Assembly (NCBI GenBank): GCA_013044035.1
Contig: JABEVE010000030.1
Location: 1 to 60,376 of the forward strand
Origin: Burkholderiales bacterium
Lineage (GTDB): Bacteria > Pseudomonadota > Gammaproteobacteria > Burkholderiales > Burkholderiaceae_C
Direction of reading: 5' to 3'
Length of the DNA: 60,376 bases
Shown piece by piece: positions 41,705 through 51,113 of this stretch; position 1 is the first letter of the stretch; every line of letters starts with the position of its first letter. The notes below the pieces were generated by a model that did no database searches, was not told where the DNA came from, and worked only from the letters and a program-made list of their open reading frames with translations. The position numbers and the translations under genes were made by a program.

Positions 41705-42721
41705 ATGTCCCATCCCATCCCCCCCATGCTCTATCGCCGACTCGGCCGCAGCGGGTTGCAGGTCAGCCTGTTCTCGCTCGGCTCCTGGGTGACGTTCCAC
41801 AACCAGGTGGACGCCTCCGGCGTGCGCGAGATGATGGCCGCGGCGCGCGACGCCGGGGTCAATTTCTTCGACAACGCCGAGGTCTACGCCAACGGCCAGA
41901 GCGAAACCCTGATGGGCGAGGCGCTGGCCCAACTCCAGTGGAACCGGCTCGACTATGTCGTCTCCAGCAAATTCTTCTGGGGCCTGGACCGCGGCAGCGC
42001 CGACAAGCCCCGCATCAACGGCCGCGACACCCTCAACCGCAAGTACCTGCTGCAGGCGGTGGACGGCAGTTTGAAGCGCATGAAGCTCGACTGCATCGAC
42101 CTCATCTACTGCCACCGTGCCGACCCGCATACCCCGGTGGACGAAACCGTCTGGGCCATGCACAACCTCATCGAGCAAGGCAAGGCGCTCTACTGGGGCA
42201 CCAGCGAATGGAGCGCCGATGAAATTCGCACCGCCTGGGACGTGGCCGAGCGCCACCATCTCCACAAGCCGGTGATGGAGCAGCCGCAATACCACCTGTT
42301 CCACCGCAAGCGCGTGGAGCACGAGTACGCCCGGCTGTACGAAGACATGGGCCTGGGCCTCACCACCTGGAGTCCGCTGGCCTCGGGCCTGCTCACCGGC
42401 AAATACCGCCAGGGCGTGCCCGCCGGCAGCCGTGGCGCGATGGAAGGCGTGAGCTTCCTGCGCGAGGGACTGCTGGACGCCCGCAAGAACGCCGCCGTGG
42501 GCGAACTCGAAACGCTTGCCAAGGAACTCGGTTGCAGCGTGGCGCAACTGGCGCTGGCCTGGGTGGCGCACAACCCGCGCGTCAGCAGCGTCATCCTCGG
42601 CGCCTCCAAACTGGCCCAACTGCACGAAAATCTCGGCGCCCTGACCGTGCTGCCCAAGCTCACGGCCGAGGTGCTGGAACGTATGGACGCGGTCACTGCG
42701 GGATTGGCGCAGCAAGAATAA
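41705..42721 (+). CDS. Aldo/keto reductase (voltage-gated K+ channel beta-subunit type)
   Basis: 338-aa TIM-barrel NADPH-dependent oxidoreductase. Typical signatures: [33 protein letters not shown] (catalytic Asp/Tyr, near 56-69), [10 protein letters not shown] (Lys), [13 protein letters not shown] (His) and the C-terminal cofactor site [20 protein letters not shown]. Closest in style to KCNAB-like and YghZ-like reductases. The physiological substrate is unknown. Single gene. Confidence 0.92.
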   Translation: MSHPIPPMLYRRLGRSGLQVSLFSLGSWVTFHNQVDASGVREMMAAARDAGVNFFDNAEVYANGQSETLMGEALAQLQWNRLDYVVSSKFFWGLDRGSADKPRINGRDTLNRKYLLQAVDGSLKRMKLDCIDLIYCHRADPHTPVDETVWAMHNLIEQGKALYWGTSEWSADEIRTAWDVAERHHLHKPVMEQPQYHLFHRKRVEHEYARLYEDMGLGLTTWSPLASGLLTGKYRQGVPAGSRGAMEGVSFLREGLLDARKNAAVGELETLAKELGCSVAQLALAWVAHNPRVSSVILGASKLAQLHENLGALTVLPKLTAEVLERMDAVTAGLAQQE

Positions 42722-42738
42722 AGAAGATAAAGAGATAA

Positions 42739-42773
42739 AGGAGATAAATGGGGTCTGTCCCCATTTATCTCCT
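42739..42773. repeat. Long hairpin with GGGGTCTGTCCCC core
   Basis: AGGAGATAAATGGGG, loop TCTGT, and the exact complement (42759-42773): a 15-bp perfect stem. It lies 18 bp after the reductase stop. A short purine repeat (agataaagagataaaggagataaa) precedes it. It could terminate the reductase transcript or be a dispersed palindromic sequence; no T-run follows on the plus strand. Confidence 0.8.
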
Positions 42774-42871
42774 AACTCGTGGGCTCACGGATTCAGGTTA
42801 TTTCTTATCTTGACGGCTGCCAGGGCCTGCATTGCGGCAACAGTCGATCGAGTCCCCGATAAGATGCAACC

Positions 42872-43630
42872 ATGCGCATCTTGCTCGCCAATGACGATGG
42901 CTATCTGGCTCCCGGGCTGCATGCCCTTTACGCGGGGCTGTGCGCGTTGGCTGACGTCACCGTGGTCGCTCCGGAGCAAAACGCCAGCGCGGCTTCGAAC
43001 GCGCTCACCCTCAGCCGTCCGCTGTCGGTTTTCAGGGCCGCGAACGGCTTCCTGTATGTGAATGGCACGCCGTCGGATTGTGTGCACATCGCGCTCACGG
43101 GACTGCTGGACTTCAAGCCCGATCTGGTCGTGAGTGGCGTGAACAACGGCGCCAATCTGGGAGACGACACCATCTACTCCGGCACCGTCGCCGCGGCCAC
43201 GGAGGGCTACCTCTTCGGGATGCCGGCCCTGGCCGTGTCCCTGGTTCACAAGGGTTGGGAGCATCTCGACACAGCGGTGCAGGTTGCCGTGGAGGTGGCC
43301 CGGAACCTGCTGGAGCGCAAGCCTGCCGAGCCCGCGCTGTTGAATCTCAATGTTCCCAATGTTGCCCGCAGCGCCTTGCGCGGAGTGCGGGTCGCGCGTC
43401 TGGGCAAGCGCCACCCCAGCCAGCCGGTGATCCTGCAGCACAACCCGCACGGTGAGCCGATTTACTGGATTGGCTCCGCGGGCGAGGCGCGCGACGATCA
43501 GCCCGGCACCGACTTCGACGCCATCGCCCAGGGTTATGCGTCGCTCACGCCACTGCAACTCGACCTCACGCATTACCAGTTGCTGGACGACTGCAAGATG
43601 CGTTTTTCGGGCATGGCCGGTGAGCGCTGA
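42872..43630 (+). CDS. surE: SurE, 5'/3'-nucleotidase
   Basis: 252-aa stationary-phase survival phosphatase that dephosphorylates nucleoside monophosphates, with a divalent metal. The N-terminal metal-site motif [15 protein letters not shown] (2-16, Asp8-Asp9), the Ser in [10 protein letters not shown] (near 40), [12 protein letters not shown] (near 67), and [20 protein letters not shown] (near 88-107) are diagnostic. The end overlaps the start of pcm. First gene of the classical surE-pcm-nlpD-rpoS order. Confidence 0.96.
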   Translation: MRILLANDDGYLAPGLHALYAGLCALADVTVVAPEQNASAASNALTLSRPLSVFRAANGFLYVNGTPSDCVHIALTGLLDFKPDLVVSGVNNGANLGDDTIYSGTVAAATEGYLFGMPALAVSLVHKGWEHLDTAVQVAVEVARNLLERKPAEPALLNLNVPNVARSALRGVRVARLGKRHPSQPVILQHNPHGEPIYWIGSAGEARDDQPGTDFDAIAQGYASLTPLQLDLTHYQLLDDCKMRFSGMAGER

Positions 43631-44453
43631 TCCCACCCGCGCTGTGCGCCCCCGCTATCCGGCGACATGGGGCGACGCGGCGGCCCCGGGCGCGTCCAGC
43701 ACCACACGCCCACGTCCCGACTCGATTGCCGCCGAGGGTGGCAAACCGACGGTTCTGCGCTCGCAGCAGGCATACCGCCAAACCCCGGTTCAACCGGGCG
43801 TGCCCACCGGCCAGGGGATGGACTCGCAGGCCGTGCGCGACAGCATGGTGGAGCGGCTGCGCGCGATGGGCGGCATGGAACCTACCGTGTTGCAAGCCAT
43901 GCTGGCGGTGCCGCGCCATCTGTTTCTGGAGCCCGGGCTGGCGGCCCAGGCCTATCTCGACAACGCGCTGCCCATCGGGCACGGCCAGACCATCTCCAAG
44001 CCTTCCGTCGTGGCGCGCTGCGCCTCGGTTCTGCTGCAAAGCCTCGGGGCCAAGCCAGGGCGTGTGCTGGAGATCGGCACCGGCTGCGGCTACCAGGCTG
44101 CGGTGCTGAGTCGCGTGGCTGGTGAGGTGTACAGCATCGAGCGCATCCGCGCCCTGCACGAACTCGCGCGGCGCAACCTGCGCGCGCTGCGCCTGCCCAA
44201 CCTGCGCTTGCTGCTGGGTGATGGCACCGACGGGGCGATCGCAGGCGCGCCGTTCGACGCCGTGCTGAGCGCCGCCGCCTGTGCCGAAGTTCCTGCATCC
44301 TGGCTGTCGCAGTTACGTCCGGGCGGAGTGCTCCTGGCGCCGGTCGGACAGCCGCAGCGCCTCATGGGCTACCGCAAAACCGCCACGACCAAGGTGGACT
44401 CGTGGTGCGTGGAAGACGCGTATTTCGTCCCTCTAAAATCGGGCGTTCTCTGA
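43620..44453 (+). CDS. pcm: Pcm, protein-L-isoaspartate O-methyltransferase
   Basis: SAM-dependent repair enzyme methylating isoaspartyl residues in aged proteins. 277 aa from a GTG at 43620 that overlaps the surE stop by 11 bases. The first about 65 residues are a basic, Pro-rich extension as in other betaproteobacterial Pcm; the core begins at [18 protein letters not shown]. Motifs: [51 protein letters not shown] and [11 protein letters not shown]. An internal start at the ATG of MDSQ (43819) would give a standard-length enzyme. Confidence 0.92.
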   Translation: MSADPTRAVRPRYPATWGDAAAPGASSTTRPRPDSIAAEGGKPTVLRSQQAYRQTPVQPGVPTGQGMDSQAVRDSMVERLRAMGGMEPTVLQAMLAVPRHLFLEPGLAAQAYLDNALPIGHGQTISKPSVVARCASVLLQSLGAKPGRVLEIGTGCGYQAAVLSRVAGEVYSIERIRALHELARRNLRALRLPNLRLLLGDGTDGAIAGAPFDAVLSAAACAEVPASWLSQLRPGGVLLAPVGQPQRLMGYRKTATTKVDSWCVEDAYFVPLKSGVL

Positions 44454-44468
44454 CGCTCATGCTCATCC

Positions 44469-45464
44469 ATGCGACTTGTTCTTCCGCTCCTGCTCACCTC
44501 GCTGCTGACCGCATCCTTGGCCGCTTGTTCAACGGTGTCGCTCAATCCCGCCCCGGTGGTCAGCCAGAACTTCACGCCCGTCGGATCGGTTGCGGCGCCA
44601 TCGTCCAGCACCGCCCCTGCAAGCAGCGCCTCGGCTGCTGCCAACGCTGGACCCTACGCCGCTTATGCGGGCCAGCCTGGCTATTACACGGTGCAACCTG
44701 GCGACACCGTGCGCCGCATCGGCCTGCAGTTCGGCCAGGACTGGCACAACATCGTGAGCTGGAACAACCTGAGCGATCCGAACGTCATCACGGTGGGCCA
44801 GGTGTTGCGCGTGGCACCACCCGTGGCGGGCACGCCGCCTGCCGTGGCCGTATTGCCGGCGCCTCAGGGTGCCATGCCGTCGAACGGTCAGGTGGCCCAG
44901 TCGTATCCGCTGGCACCCATGACTGCATCGACTCCGGCACCGCCTGCGGTGGCTCCCGTTGCGCCGCCCGCCGTGGCGGCAACGCCGGGTGCAATGGCTG
45001 GCGCATCGCCTGCAGGCACGGTCGCGGCGCCCGCCGCCACGGCCTCGGCCAGTGCGATTATCGGCGCCGTGGCCCCCAAGGCCGTGGCCGACAATGGCGG
45101 GCTGCAATGGTCGTGGCCGGCGTCTGGGAAAATCATTCAGGGCTACAACGGCGGCACCAGCAAGGGCATTGACATTGCCGGCAGGCTGGGCGAGCCCATT
45201 TTCGCGGCAGCCAAGGGCAAGGTGGTTTATGCCGGCAATGAGTTGCGCGGTTTTGGCAATCTGGTCATCGTCAAGCACAACGCCGACTACATCTCGGTCT
45301 ACGCGCACAACGAAAAATTGCTGGTGAAGGATGGCCAGGACATTCATCGCGGGCAGCCAGTCGCCCTCATGGGGTCGACAGACGCACCGCGCGTGGAACT
45401 GCATTTCGAGGTGCGCCTGCGCGGCAAGCCCATCGACCCCATGCAAGTTCTGCCGCCGCATTGA
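44469..45464 (+). CDS. nlpD: NlpD, lipoprotein activator of amidase (LysM-M23)
   Basis: 331-aa outer-membrane lipoprotein. Signal peptide with lipobox LAAC (Cys near residue 19), a LysM domain (YYTVQPGDTVRRIGLQFGQD, then VITVGQVLRV) and an Ala/Pro-rich linker. The degenerate LytM/M23 domain is typical of NlpD: GTSKGIDIAGRLGEPIFAA, ISVYAHNEKLLV and VELHFEVRLRGKPIDPM. The zinc-ligand His of active M23 enzymes before GIDI is Lys here, so it probably activates AmiC rather than cutting peptidoglycan. In other bacteria the rpoS promoter lies inside this gene. Confidence 0.94.
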   Translation: MRLVLPLLLTSLLTASLAACSTVSLNPAPVVSQNFTPVGSVAAPSSSTAPASSASAAANAGPYAAYAGQPGYYTVQPGDTVRRIGLQFGQDWHNIVSWNNLSDPNVITVGQVLRVAPPVAGTPPAVAVLPAPQGAMPSNGQVAQSYPLAPMTASTPAPPAVAPVAPPAVAATPGAMAGASPAGTVAAPAATASASAIIGAVAPKAVADNGGLQWSWPASGKIIQGYNGGTSKGIDIAGRLGEPIFAAAKGKVVYAGNELRGFGNLVIVKHNADYISVYAHNEKLLVKDGQDIHRGQPVALMGSTDAPRVELHFEVRLRGKPIDPMQVLPPH

Positions 45465-45506
45465 GCGCGCCCACCCAAGCTGCCCGAACCCAGCTCGAGC
45501 CATCCC

Positions 45507-46484
45507 ATGCCGCGCGCGCCCAAAACATCATCGACGCCGCACCCTGCTACCCCTGAGGCTGCTGGGGACGCCCAGGAGCCTCAGGGCTCGGAGCGAGACG
45601 AACAAGCGGCGCGGGAGCTTGGCCGCGTAGCCGGCGATGGCATGGACGCCGCCAGCCAGAGTGTGCTGCAGGCCTACCTCAACCAGATTCGCGTCAAGCC
45701 GCTGCTCACGCCGCAGCAGGAATTCGACACCGCCACACGCGCTCGCCAGGGTGATTTCGCGGCGCGGCAAGCCATGGTCGAGCACAATCTGCGCCTGGTG
45801 GTGAGCATTGCCAAGGCCTATGCCGGCCGCGGTGTGGCTTTGGCCGACCTCATCGAGGAGGGCAATCTGGGCTTGATGCACGCCATCGAGAAATTCGAGC
45901 CCGAGCGCGGCTTTCGTTTCTCCACCTATGCGAGTTGGTGGATACGCCAAAACGTCGAGCGCGCCATCATGCAGCAGGCGCGCACCATCCGCCTGCCGGT
46001 GCACGTCATACGCGAGCTCAACCAGATGCTGCGCGCGCGGCGCCACCTGGAGGAATCCAGCTCGAACGGCGTGGCCTCGATCGAGGACATTGCCAGCCTC
46101 ACCGGCCGCACGGCCGACGAAGTGGTCGATCTGCTGACCCTGGGCGAGCCGCCCGCCTCGCTGGACCTGATGCACGAAACCAGCGCCGGCGACAGTTACC
46201 AGGACCAGTTCGCCGACCAACAGGCGCCAGGACCGGACGACACAGCGCAGGCGCACGAGGTGACGCATCTGCTCGATGCCTGGCTGCAGACTTTGGCCGA
46301 GCGCGAGCGCGAGGTGATCGAAGCGCGCTTCGGGCTCTACGGCCGCGACACCGAAACCCTCGAAACCCTGGCGCAACGCCTCGACCTCACCCGCGAGCGT
46401 GTGCGCCAGATCCAGCAAGAAGCCCTGCTCAAGCTCAAGCGCCGCCTGTCCAAGGGCGGGGTCGACAAGTCCTCGGTGCTCTGA
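45507..46484 (+). CDS. rpoS: RpoS, stationary-phase sigma factor
   Basis: 325-aa sigma-70 family member. After a poorly conserved N-terminus come region 1.2 ([20 protein letters not shown]), region 2 ([20 protein letters not shown], then [20 protein letters not shown] and [20 protein letters not shown]), region 3 and region 4 ([20 protein letters not shown]). The [14 protein letters not shown] stretch and the position after nlpD identify RpoS rather than RpoD. Controls the general stress and starvation response. Confidence 0.95.
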   Translation: MPRAPKTSSTPHPATPEAAGDAQEPQGSERDEQAARELGRVAGDGMDAASQSVLQAYLNQIRVKPLLTPQQEFDTATRARQGDFAARQAMVEHNLRLVVSIAKAYAGRGVALADLIEEGNLGLMHAIEKFEPERGFRFSTYASWWIRQNVERAIMQQARTIRLPVHVIRELNQMLRARRHLEESSSNGVASIEDIASLTGRTADEVVDLLTLGEPPASLDLMHETSAGDSYQDQFADQQAPGPDDTAQAHEVTHLLDAWLQTLAEREREVIEARFGLYGRDTETLETLAQRLDLTRERVRQIQQEALLKLKRRLSKGGVDKSSVL

Positions 46485-46505
46485 GCTGGCATCAACGAAC
46501 CCGCC

Positions 46506-47309
46506 ATGGCCGCACCCGTCGTCGTCTTCGACATCGAAACCATCCCCGACGCGCCAGCCATCCGCGCCGCGGGCCTGGCCGACCCGGGCCTGGACGACAC
46601 CACCACCATCGCCCAGGCGCAAGAGCGGCGCAAGGCGCAAACCGGCAGCGACTTCCTGCCCGTGATCTGCCAGCGCGTGCTGGTCATTTCCTGCATCTTC
46701 CGCAACGTCCAGGGACTGAAGGTGCATTCCTTCATCGACCACGGCGGCCAGGAAGGCGCGGCGGTACAGGGATTTTTCCGCATCGTCGACAAACACGAAC
46801 CGCAACTGGTCTCCTGGAATGGCGGCGGCTTCGATCTGCCCGTGCTGCATTACCGCGGCTTGGTGCACGGCGTGCAGGCGCCCAAATACTGGGACATGGG
46901 CGAAGACGACCGTGAGTTCAAATGGAACAACTACATCTCGCGCTACCACAGCCGGCATCTCGACCTGATGGACCTCCTGGCCCTTTACCAGCCGCGCGCC
47001 AACGCCGGCATGGACGCCCTGGCCCAGCTTTGCGGCCTGCCCGGCAAGCTGGGCATGGACGGCAGCCAGGTCTACGCCGCTTGGCAGCAGGGTGAATTGG
47101 AAGCCGTGCGGCGCTATTGCGAAACCGACGTGCTCAACACATATTTGCTGTATTGCCGCTTTCAGCTCATGCGTGGTGGTTTGAGCCCCGCAGAGCACCT
47201 GAATGAGGTCGCGCTGGTGCGCAACACGCTGGCCGACTGGGCACTGAACGAGCCGCATTGGGCCGAATACCTGCAGGCATGGCGCCTGCCCGATCCGCCA
47301 ACATCCTGA
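46506..47309 (+). CDS. PolB-like predicted 3'-5' exonuclease
   Basis: 267-aa DnaQ/RNase H-fold nuclease, the predicted exonuclease related to DNA polymerase B proofreading domains (PF10108 type). ExoI motif [11 protein letters not shown] (5-15) with Asp/Glu, ExoII-like [20 protein letters not shown] and ExoIII-like [19 protein letters not shown] are visible. It begins 21 nt after rpoS. Such proteins are common in betaproteobacteria without a polymerase domain; the cellular role is unknown. Confidence 0.85.
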   Translation: MAAPVVVFDIETIPDAPAIRAAGLADPGLDDTTTIAQAQERRKAQTGSDFLPVICQRVLVISCIFRNVQGLKVHSFIDHGGQEGAAVQGFFRIVDKHEPQLVSWNGGGFDLPVLHYRGLVHGVQAPKYWDMGEDDREFKWNNYISRYHSRHLDLMDLLALYQPRANAGMDALAQLCGLPGKLGMDGSQVYAAWQQGELEAVRRYCETDVLNTYLLYCRFQLMRGGLSPAEHLNEVALVRNTLADWALNEPHWAEYLQAWRLPDPPTS

Positions 47310-47364
47310 AGCTGTCGCCCCCGCATGCCTTGGCATTTCGGGTGGTGCACAGCCCGGGCCTGCC

Positions 47365-48741
47365 ATGAAACCCACCACCATTTCCGACGAATGGCTGACC
47401 ATCGAGGCGCTTGACCTCGATGCCCGTGGCATCGCCCACCGCGCCGATGGCAAGGTGGTGTTTGCCGCCGGCGCCCTGCCCGGCGAAGTGGTGCGCGTGC
47501 GTGTCACACGCAGCAAGGCCAAGTGGGAGCAGGGCGACGCCGTGGAGTGGCAGCGCACGGCCTCCACCCGCGTCGAGCCGCGCTGTCCGCATTTCGGCGT
47601 CTGCGGCGGCTGCAGCATGCAGCACATCGACCCGCAGGCCCAACTCGCCTTCAAGCAACGCACCCTGGAGGACGACCTCTGGCATATCGCCCAGGTGCGG
47701 CCGCAGACCATGCTGCGACCCCTGGCCGGTCCGAACTGGGGCTATCGCCACCGCGCGCGCCTCACCGTGCGCCTGGTGCACAAGAAAGGTGGCGTCCTGG
47801 TCGGGTTTCACGAGCGCGGTTCCAGCTATGTGGCCGACATGCAGACCTGCGCCATCTTGCCACCGCATGTGTCCGCCCTGCTCCTGCCCTTGCGCCAGCT
47901 CATCGCTGGCCTGTCTTGCCCCGACCGGCTGCCGCAAATCGAGCTCGCCGAGGGCGACGCACAAACCGTTCTGGTGCTGCGCAACCTGCAGGAACTCAGG
48001 CCCACCGATCGGCAGGCTTTGGCCCGGTTCGGAGCACAGCATGGCGTGCAGTGGTGGTTGCAACCCGGCGGCCCGCACACCGCTGCGCCGCTGGAGCCAC
48101 TGGAGCCGCAAACTCCCGGGCTCGAGTACGCCTTGCCCGAGTTCAGTGTGCGCATGCCTTTCAAGCCCACCGACTTCACCCAGGTCAACCACCACATCAA
48201 CCAAGCACTGGTTTCGCGCGCGCTGCGGTTGCTGGCGCCCCAATCGAACGAACGTGTCGCTGACTGGTTTTGCGGGCTGGGCAACTTCACTCTGCCGCTG
48301 GCCACGCGCGCCGCCTCCGTGTTGGGCGTGGAAGGCAGTGAAGCGCTGGTGCAGCGCGCACGCGACAACGCGGTCTACAACGGCCTGGCCGAGCGCACCC
48401 GTTTCGAGGTCCGCAACCTGTTCGGGATGGACGCCCAGGCCCTGCTGCAACTCGGCCCGTTCGACAAATGGCTGATCGACCCGCCTCGTGAAGGTGCCCT
48501 GGCCCTGTGTAAGGCACTGGCCGATGTGCAAGTCGCGGGCATCCAGGTTGCGGATCACCGACGCGCAGGTTTCAACCTGCCCTCGCGCGTCGTCTACATC
48601 TCCTGCAACCCCGCCACATTGGCGCGCGATGCAGGTCTGCTCGTGCGCCAGGCAGGATATGTCCTGCGATCAGCCGGGGTGGTGAATATGTTCCCGCACA
48701 CCTCGCATGTGGAGTCCATGGCCGTCTTCGAGCGGGCTTGA
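47365..48741 (+). CDS. rlmD: RlmD, 23S rRNA (uracil-1939-C5)-methyltransferase
   Basis: 458-aa SAM-dependent rRNA methyltransferase. The N-terminal TRAM domain (about 10-65) is followed by the iron-sulfur cysteines [14 protein letters not shown] with a fourth Cys at MQTCAIL. The methyltransferase core has [41 protein letters not shown] and the catalytic [14 protein letters not shown]. Ends [12 protein letters not shown], as in RlmD. An alternative in the same superfamily would be RlmC/TrmA, but the TRAM plus Fe-S pattern favours RlmD. Confidence 0.93.
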   Translation: MKPTTISDEWLTIEALDLDARGIAHRADGKVVFAAGALPGEVVRVRVTRSKAKWEQGDAVEWQRTASTRVEPRCPHFGVCGGCSMQHIDPQAQLAFKQRTLEDDLWHIAQVRPQTMLRPLAGPNWGYRHRARLTVRLVHKKGGVLVGFHERGSSYVADMQTCAILPPHVSALLLPLRQLIAGLSCPDRLPQIELAEGDAQTVLVLRNLQELRPTDRQALARFGAQHGVQWWLQPGGPHTAAPLEPLEPQTPGLEYALPEFSVRMPFKPTDFTQVNHHINQALVSRALRLLAPQSNERVADWFCGLGNFTLPLATRAASVLGVEGSEALVQRARDNAVYNGLAERTRFEVRNLFGMDAQALLQLGPFDKWLIDPPREGALALCKALADVQVAGIQVADHRRAGFNLPSRVVYISCNPATLARDAGLLVRQAGYVLRSAGVVNMFPHTSHVESMAVFERA

Positions 48742-48978
48742 ACCTGCCCAGAACAACTGCGCTTGCTGCCCTGCCCGTACTCGAACCAGACCTCAGCTTC
48801 GCATCCGGAACCAGCGCCAGAACTTGGTGCAGACACGAAACAGCGCGAAGCAGTGCAGCCTGCCTGCGCAGGGCAGGAAGGTGCCTGAGTGTTTTCCTGC
48901 GACAGCAGCGTCTGATAAACGCACGCCCGGCCATTCCCGCGCAATCCCTACACAGCCCCTACACGCACGCCGGGCGAC
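48742..48978. other. Intergenic region after rlmD
   Basis: About 240 bp without a recognised gene, promoter or repeat, up to the tRNA terminator. With the tRNA fragment and island start it forms a gene-free stretch of about 590-720 bp. Confidence 0.5.
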
Positions 48979-49005
48979 AAAAAGCCCGGATGGTGAGTCC
49001 GGGCT
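48979..49005 (-). terminator. Rho-independent terminator of the tRNA-His locus
   Basis: On the minus strand AGCCCGGA, loop CTCACCA, TCCGGGCT, then TTTTTG. It lies 16 bp past the CCA end of the tRNA-His fragment, where a tRNA terminator is expected. Confidence 0.85.
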
Positions 49006-49021
49006 AAGTGCTTGAATTGAT

Positions 49022-49048
49022 TGGGGTGGCTGATGGGACTCGAACCCA
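49022..49048 (-). tRNA. tRNA-His 3'-end fragment, presumed att site
   Basis: Read on the minus strand this is the T-arm and acceptor end TGGGTTCGAGTCCCATCA-GCCACCCCA, with encoded CCA, matching bacterial tRNA-His (acceptor GTGGCTG/CAGCCAC plus discriminator C). The expected anticodon and D-arm sequences are absent to the right, and no complementary GTGGCTG 5' strand is found there. The terminator follows at the correct side. Integrative elements that use tRNA 3' ends leave exactly such a fragment at one boundary, with the restored whole tRNA at the other, which would lie right of this window. Confidence 0.75.
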
Positions 49049-49156
49049 TTTGGCAGGGGCTTTCAGGGGCGCGAAGGGGGGCTGCTCTCTGTGGAGAATA
49101 CCTCATTGTGCCCCTACATTCCCATAAAAGTTCCCCGAGAAGTTCCCCAGCTTTCA

Positions 49157-49246
49157 GATCTGAGTGTTTACACGTGGACAAGTCCCTGGAGCCTATGCAT
49201 CGGCACTCAGCAAGGTGGATCTGAGCGTTTACACGTGGACAAGTCC
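49157..49246. repeat. Pair of 29-bp direct repeats
   Basis: GATCTGAG(T/C)GTTTACACGTGG followed by ACAAGTCC occurs at 49157-49185 and 49218-49246 with one mismatch, 61 bp apart. They lie at the start of the presumed island, before the Fic-like gene. They could be protein-binding sites (accessory sites for a recombinase, or operators) or the product of a small duplication. Confidence 0.85.
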
Positions 49247-49463
49247 GGGTGGGCGGGGTTCGATGTCACGCATGGCCGTCGAGCAAGACTAGAAGGCAGG
49301 ATGGTAGCTTTCCATCGTTGGTGCCGGTTCTATGGATTGCACAATCCAAAGCGACCACAATCTGCAGCATGACAAGAGAGGCTGGAAACGCCTAGACTCT
49401 GACAAGAAAGCCTCAATGTGCCGTATTTCAAGGCTCAGCAAAGGCTGCCACTTTGTCAGATAT

Positions 49464-50606
49464 ATGCAACGGATTGACATCCTTCCCATCATCACGCAGG
49501 CTGGGCCTGGGGGCATCAGCCCCGGCGACCTCGCGCAGCGACTACCCGAGGTAAGCCGCTCCACGCTCAACCGGCGCCTTGCGCAGTTGAGCGCAGCGGG
49601 AGAGATTCGGGCGCTGGGAAGTGGTCGCATGACGCGCTATGCATCCACGTCTCCCCTGTCCGTGGCCGACATCGAGGCGTATTTCGCCACGCCCTGGCAG
49701 CAAAGGCCGGTTGCGCGCTTCGAGGAGAAGTTGCTGGCGACGCAGCCTGAACTCGACCTGGAACGCGCCGAGCGTTGTACCCGCATTCAAGGGCTTGCCG
49801 GCCCCATCGACCAGAAGTTCCTGGCGAGTTTCTTGATCGACTTCGCCTGGGGGTCGTCGGTCCTCGAAGGCGGGACGTACTCCGCCCTGGACACGCAAGC
49901 CCTGGTCGAATACGGGCAGCGCAACAAGGACAAGCCGGTGGCCGACGCGGTGCTCGTGCTCAACCACAAGCTGGCTGCTGAATACCTGTGGACGCACCGA
50001 GAGCCGTCGGTGACCAATCTGTGTGCGATGCACGCTCTGCTGACGGATGATCATGGCCTCGACGAAGTGCGCAGCTCGGATCACTTTCTGCCGCCGGAAC
50101 AGCGTGGCCAGGTGCGCGAGTACCAGGACGTGAACCTTGGGGCATCGGCCTATCTGCCGCCCTTTCGGCCGGGAACCGGCTATGTCGGACAGGCGCTGGA
50201 CCGGATCATCGTCACGGCATCGAAACTGCACCCCGTGCAAGCCGCGCTCCACCTCATGACGCGCATTCCCTATCTACAGGCCTTCCCGAACGGCAACAAG
50301 CGGGTGTCACGCATGGCGGCGGATGCGGCGCTGCTGGGTGCGGGCCTATTGCCGGTGTCGTTCGCGCACATCGACAAGGCAAGCTACATCCGAGGCATGT
50401 CGGTGTTCTACGAACTGGGGAGTCTGGCCGTAATCGAGCAGGTCTTCCTTCGCGGTTATGTCCGATCCATCGTGCTGGCGAGCCACATCCCAATCCGCAT
50501 GCGGGGCGCAGGCTTCGATGTGGACGCCGTGGTCGAGGCCCTATTGGGCTACGTCATGACGGGTAAAAGGCCAAAGGGCGCGGTTGTTGAGGCGTTTTTC
50601 GGGTAG
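49464..50606 (+). CDS. Fic/Doc-fold protein with N-terminal winged helix; catalytic His replaced
   Basis: About 380 aa from the ATG at 49464; an upstream ATG at 49332 in the same frame would give 424 aa. Residues about 10-60 form a winged helix (SRSTLNRRLAQLSAAGEIRA). A Fic domain follows (SSVLEGGTYSALDTQALVEY, near 130), ending in a motif QAFPNGNKRVSRM near 272 where Doc/Fic proteins have HxFxxGNKR or HPFxxGNGR. Gln (codon 50277-50279) replaces the catalytic His, so nucleotide transfer is doubtful and a regulatory role is possible. First gene inside the presumed island. Confidence 0.72.
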   Translation: MQRIDILPIITQAGPGGISPGDLAQRLPEVSRSTLNRRLAQLSAAGEIRALGSGRMTRYASTSPLSVADIEAYFATPWQQRPVARFEEKLLATQPELDLERAERCTRIQGLAGPIDQKFLASFLIDFAWGSSVLEGGTYSALDTQALVEYGQRNKDKPVADAVLVLNHKLAAEYLWTHREPSVTNLCAMHALLTDDHGLDEVRSSDHFLPPEQRGQVREYQDVNLGASAYLPPFRPGTGYVGQALDRIIVTASKLHPVQAALHLMTRIPYLQAFPNGNKRVSRMAADAALLGAGLLPVSFAHIDKASYIRGMSVFYELGSLAVIEQVFLRGYVRSIVLASHIPIRMRGAGFDVDAVVEALLGYVMTGKRPKGAVVEAFFG

Positions 50607-50618
50607 GTGCGGCCGGCC

Positions 50619-50645
50619 TGTTGACGCCGATGCTGATTTGAACCA
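50619..50645. repeat. IS21-like terminal repeat, left copy
   Basis: TGTTGACGCCGATGCTGATT and the next seven bases match the inverted copy at 54208-54234 at 24 of 27 positions; a second block TGAGCC follows 16 bp further in at both ends. Together they look like the ends of a miniature or deleted IS21-type element of about 151 bp before the ISL3 insertion. Confidence 0.65.
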
Positions 50646-50680
50646 TGCGTCGGGTTTGCGGTGAGCCGGTTGGAGCGCAA

Positions 50681-50688
50681 CGAAATTC
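50681..50688. repeat. Target-site duplication of ISL3-type transposon, left
   Basis: CGAAATTC, identical to 54146-54153. Eight bases is the size expected for ISL3-family insertion. Confidence 0.92.
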
Positions 50689-50822
50689 GGGTATCCGGAT
50701 TTCAGTGTGTATTCGCCCCTGCGGCTGGCAGGCGTCGCATCGCCGCGATATCGGATTGAGATGTTGACGCCAGGGTGGGCCTCGCCTACGATGAAATCGG
50801 ACTACGCTGTGGAGAACATGCC

Positions 50823-51113
50823 ATGAGACCATCCGCCGCCTTGGAGTCGAACCGCGCGGGGATCCGCCGGATCGTTGAGACACACCGTGCCCGCAATCCT
50901 CGCGTCTTCGGCTCGGTGCTGCACGGTGATGACGTTGAGGGTAGCGACCTGGACCTGCTGATCGACCCGACCGCTGATACGTCGCTGTTCGACATCGGTG
51001 CGATCCGACTCGAACTGGGCGCACTCTTGGGGGTGCCCGTGGACGTGCTCACGCCGAACAGCCTACCGGACAAGTTCCGCGCCAGGGTCATCGCCGAAGC
51101 GAGGCCGGTTTGA
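50823..51113 (+). CDS. MntA-like nucleotidyltransferase antitoxin
   Basis: 96-aa minimal nucleotidyltransferase. The GSx10DxD signature is visible: Gly30-Ser31, then Asp42 and Asp44 in GSDLDLLIDP. Such proteins neutralise HEPN toxins by adding AMP to a tyrosine of the toxin (MntA-HepT, type VII). The ATG at 50823 is chosen; the frame extends further but includes the transposon end. Overlaps hepT by four bases. Cargo of the ISL3-type transposon. Confidence 0.88.
   Translation: MRPSAALESNRAGIRRIVETHRARNPRVFGSVLHGDDVEGSDLDLLIDPTADTSLFDIGAIRLELGALLGVPVDVLTPNSLPDKFRARVIAEARPV

Noticed and set aside
49022-49120. Complete tRNA gene
   Set aside because: Only the T-arm and acceptor 3' strand can be folded; there is no anticodon stem, D-arm or 5' acceptor strand in the following 300 bp.
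49157-49246. Possible CRISPR array
   Set aside because: Only two repeat copies, one spacer-sized gap and no cas genes; too few units for a CRISPR call.
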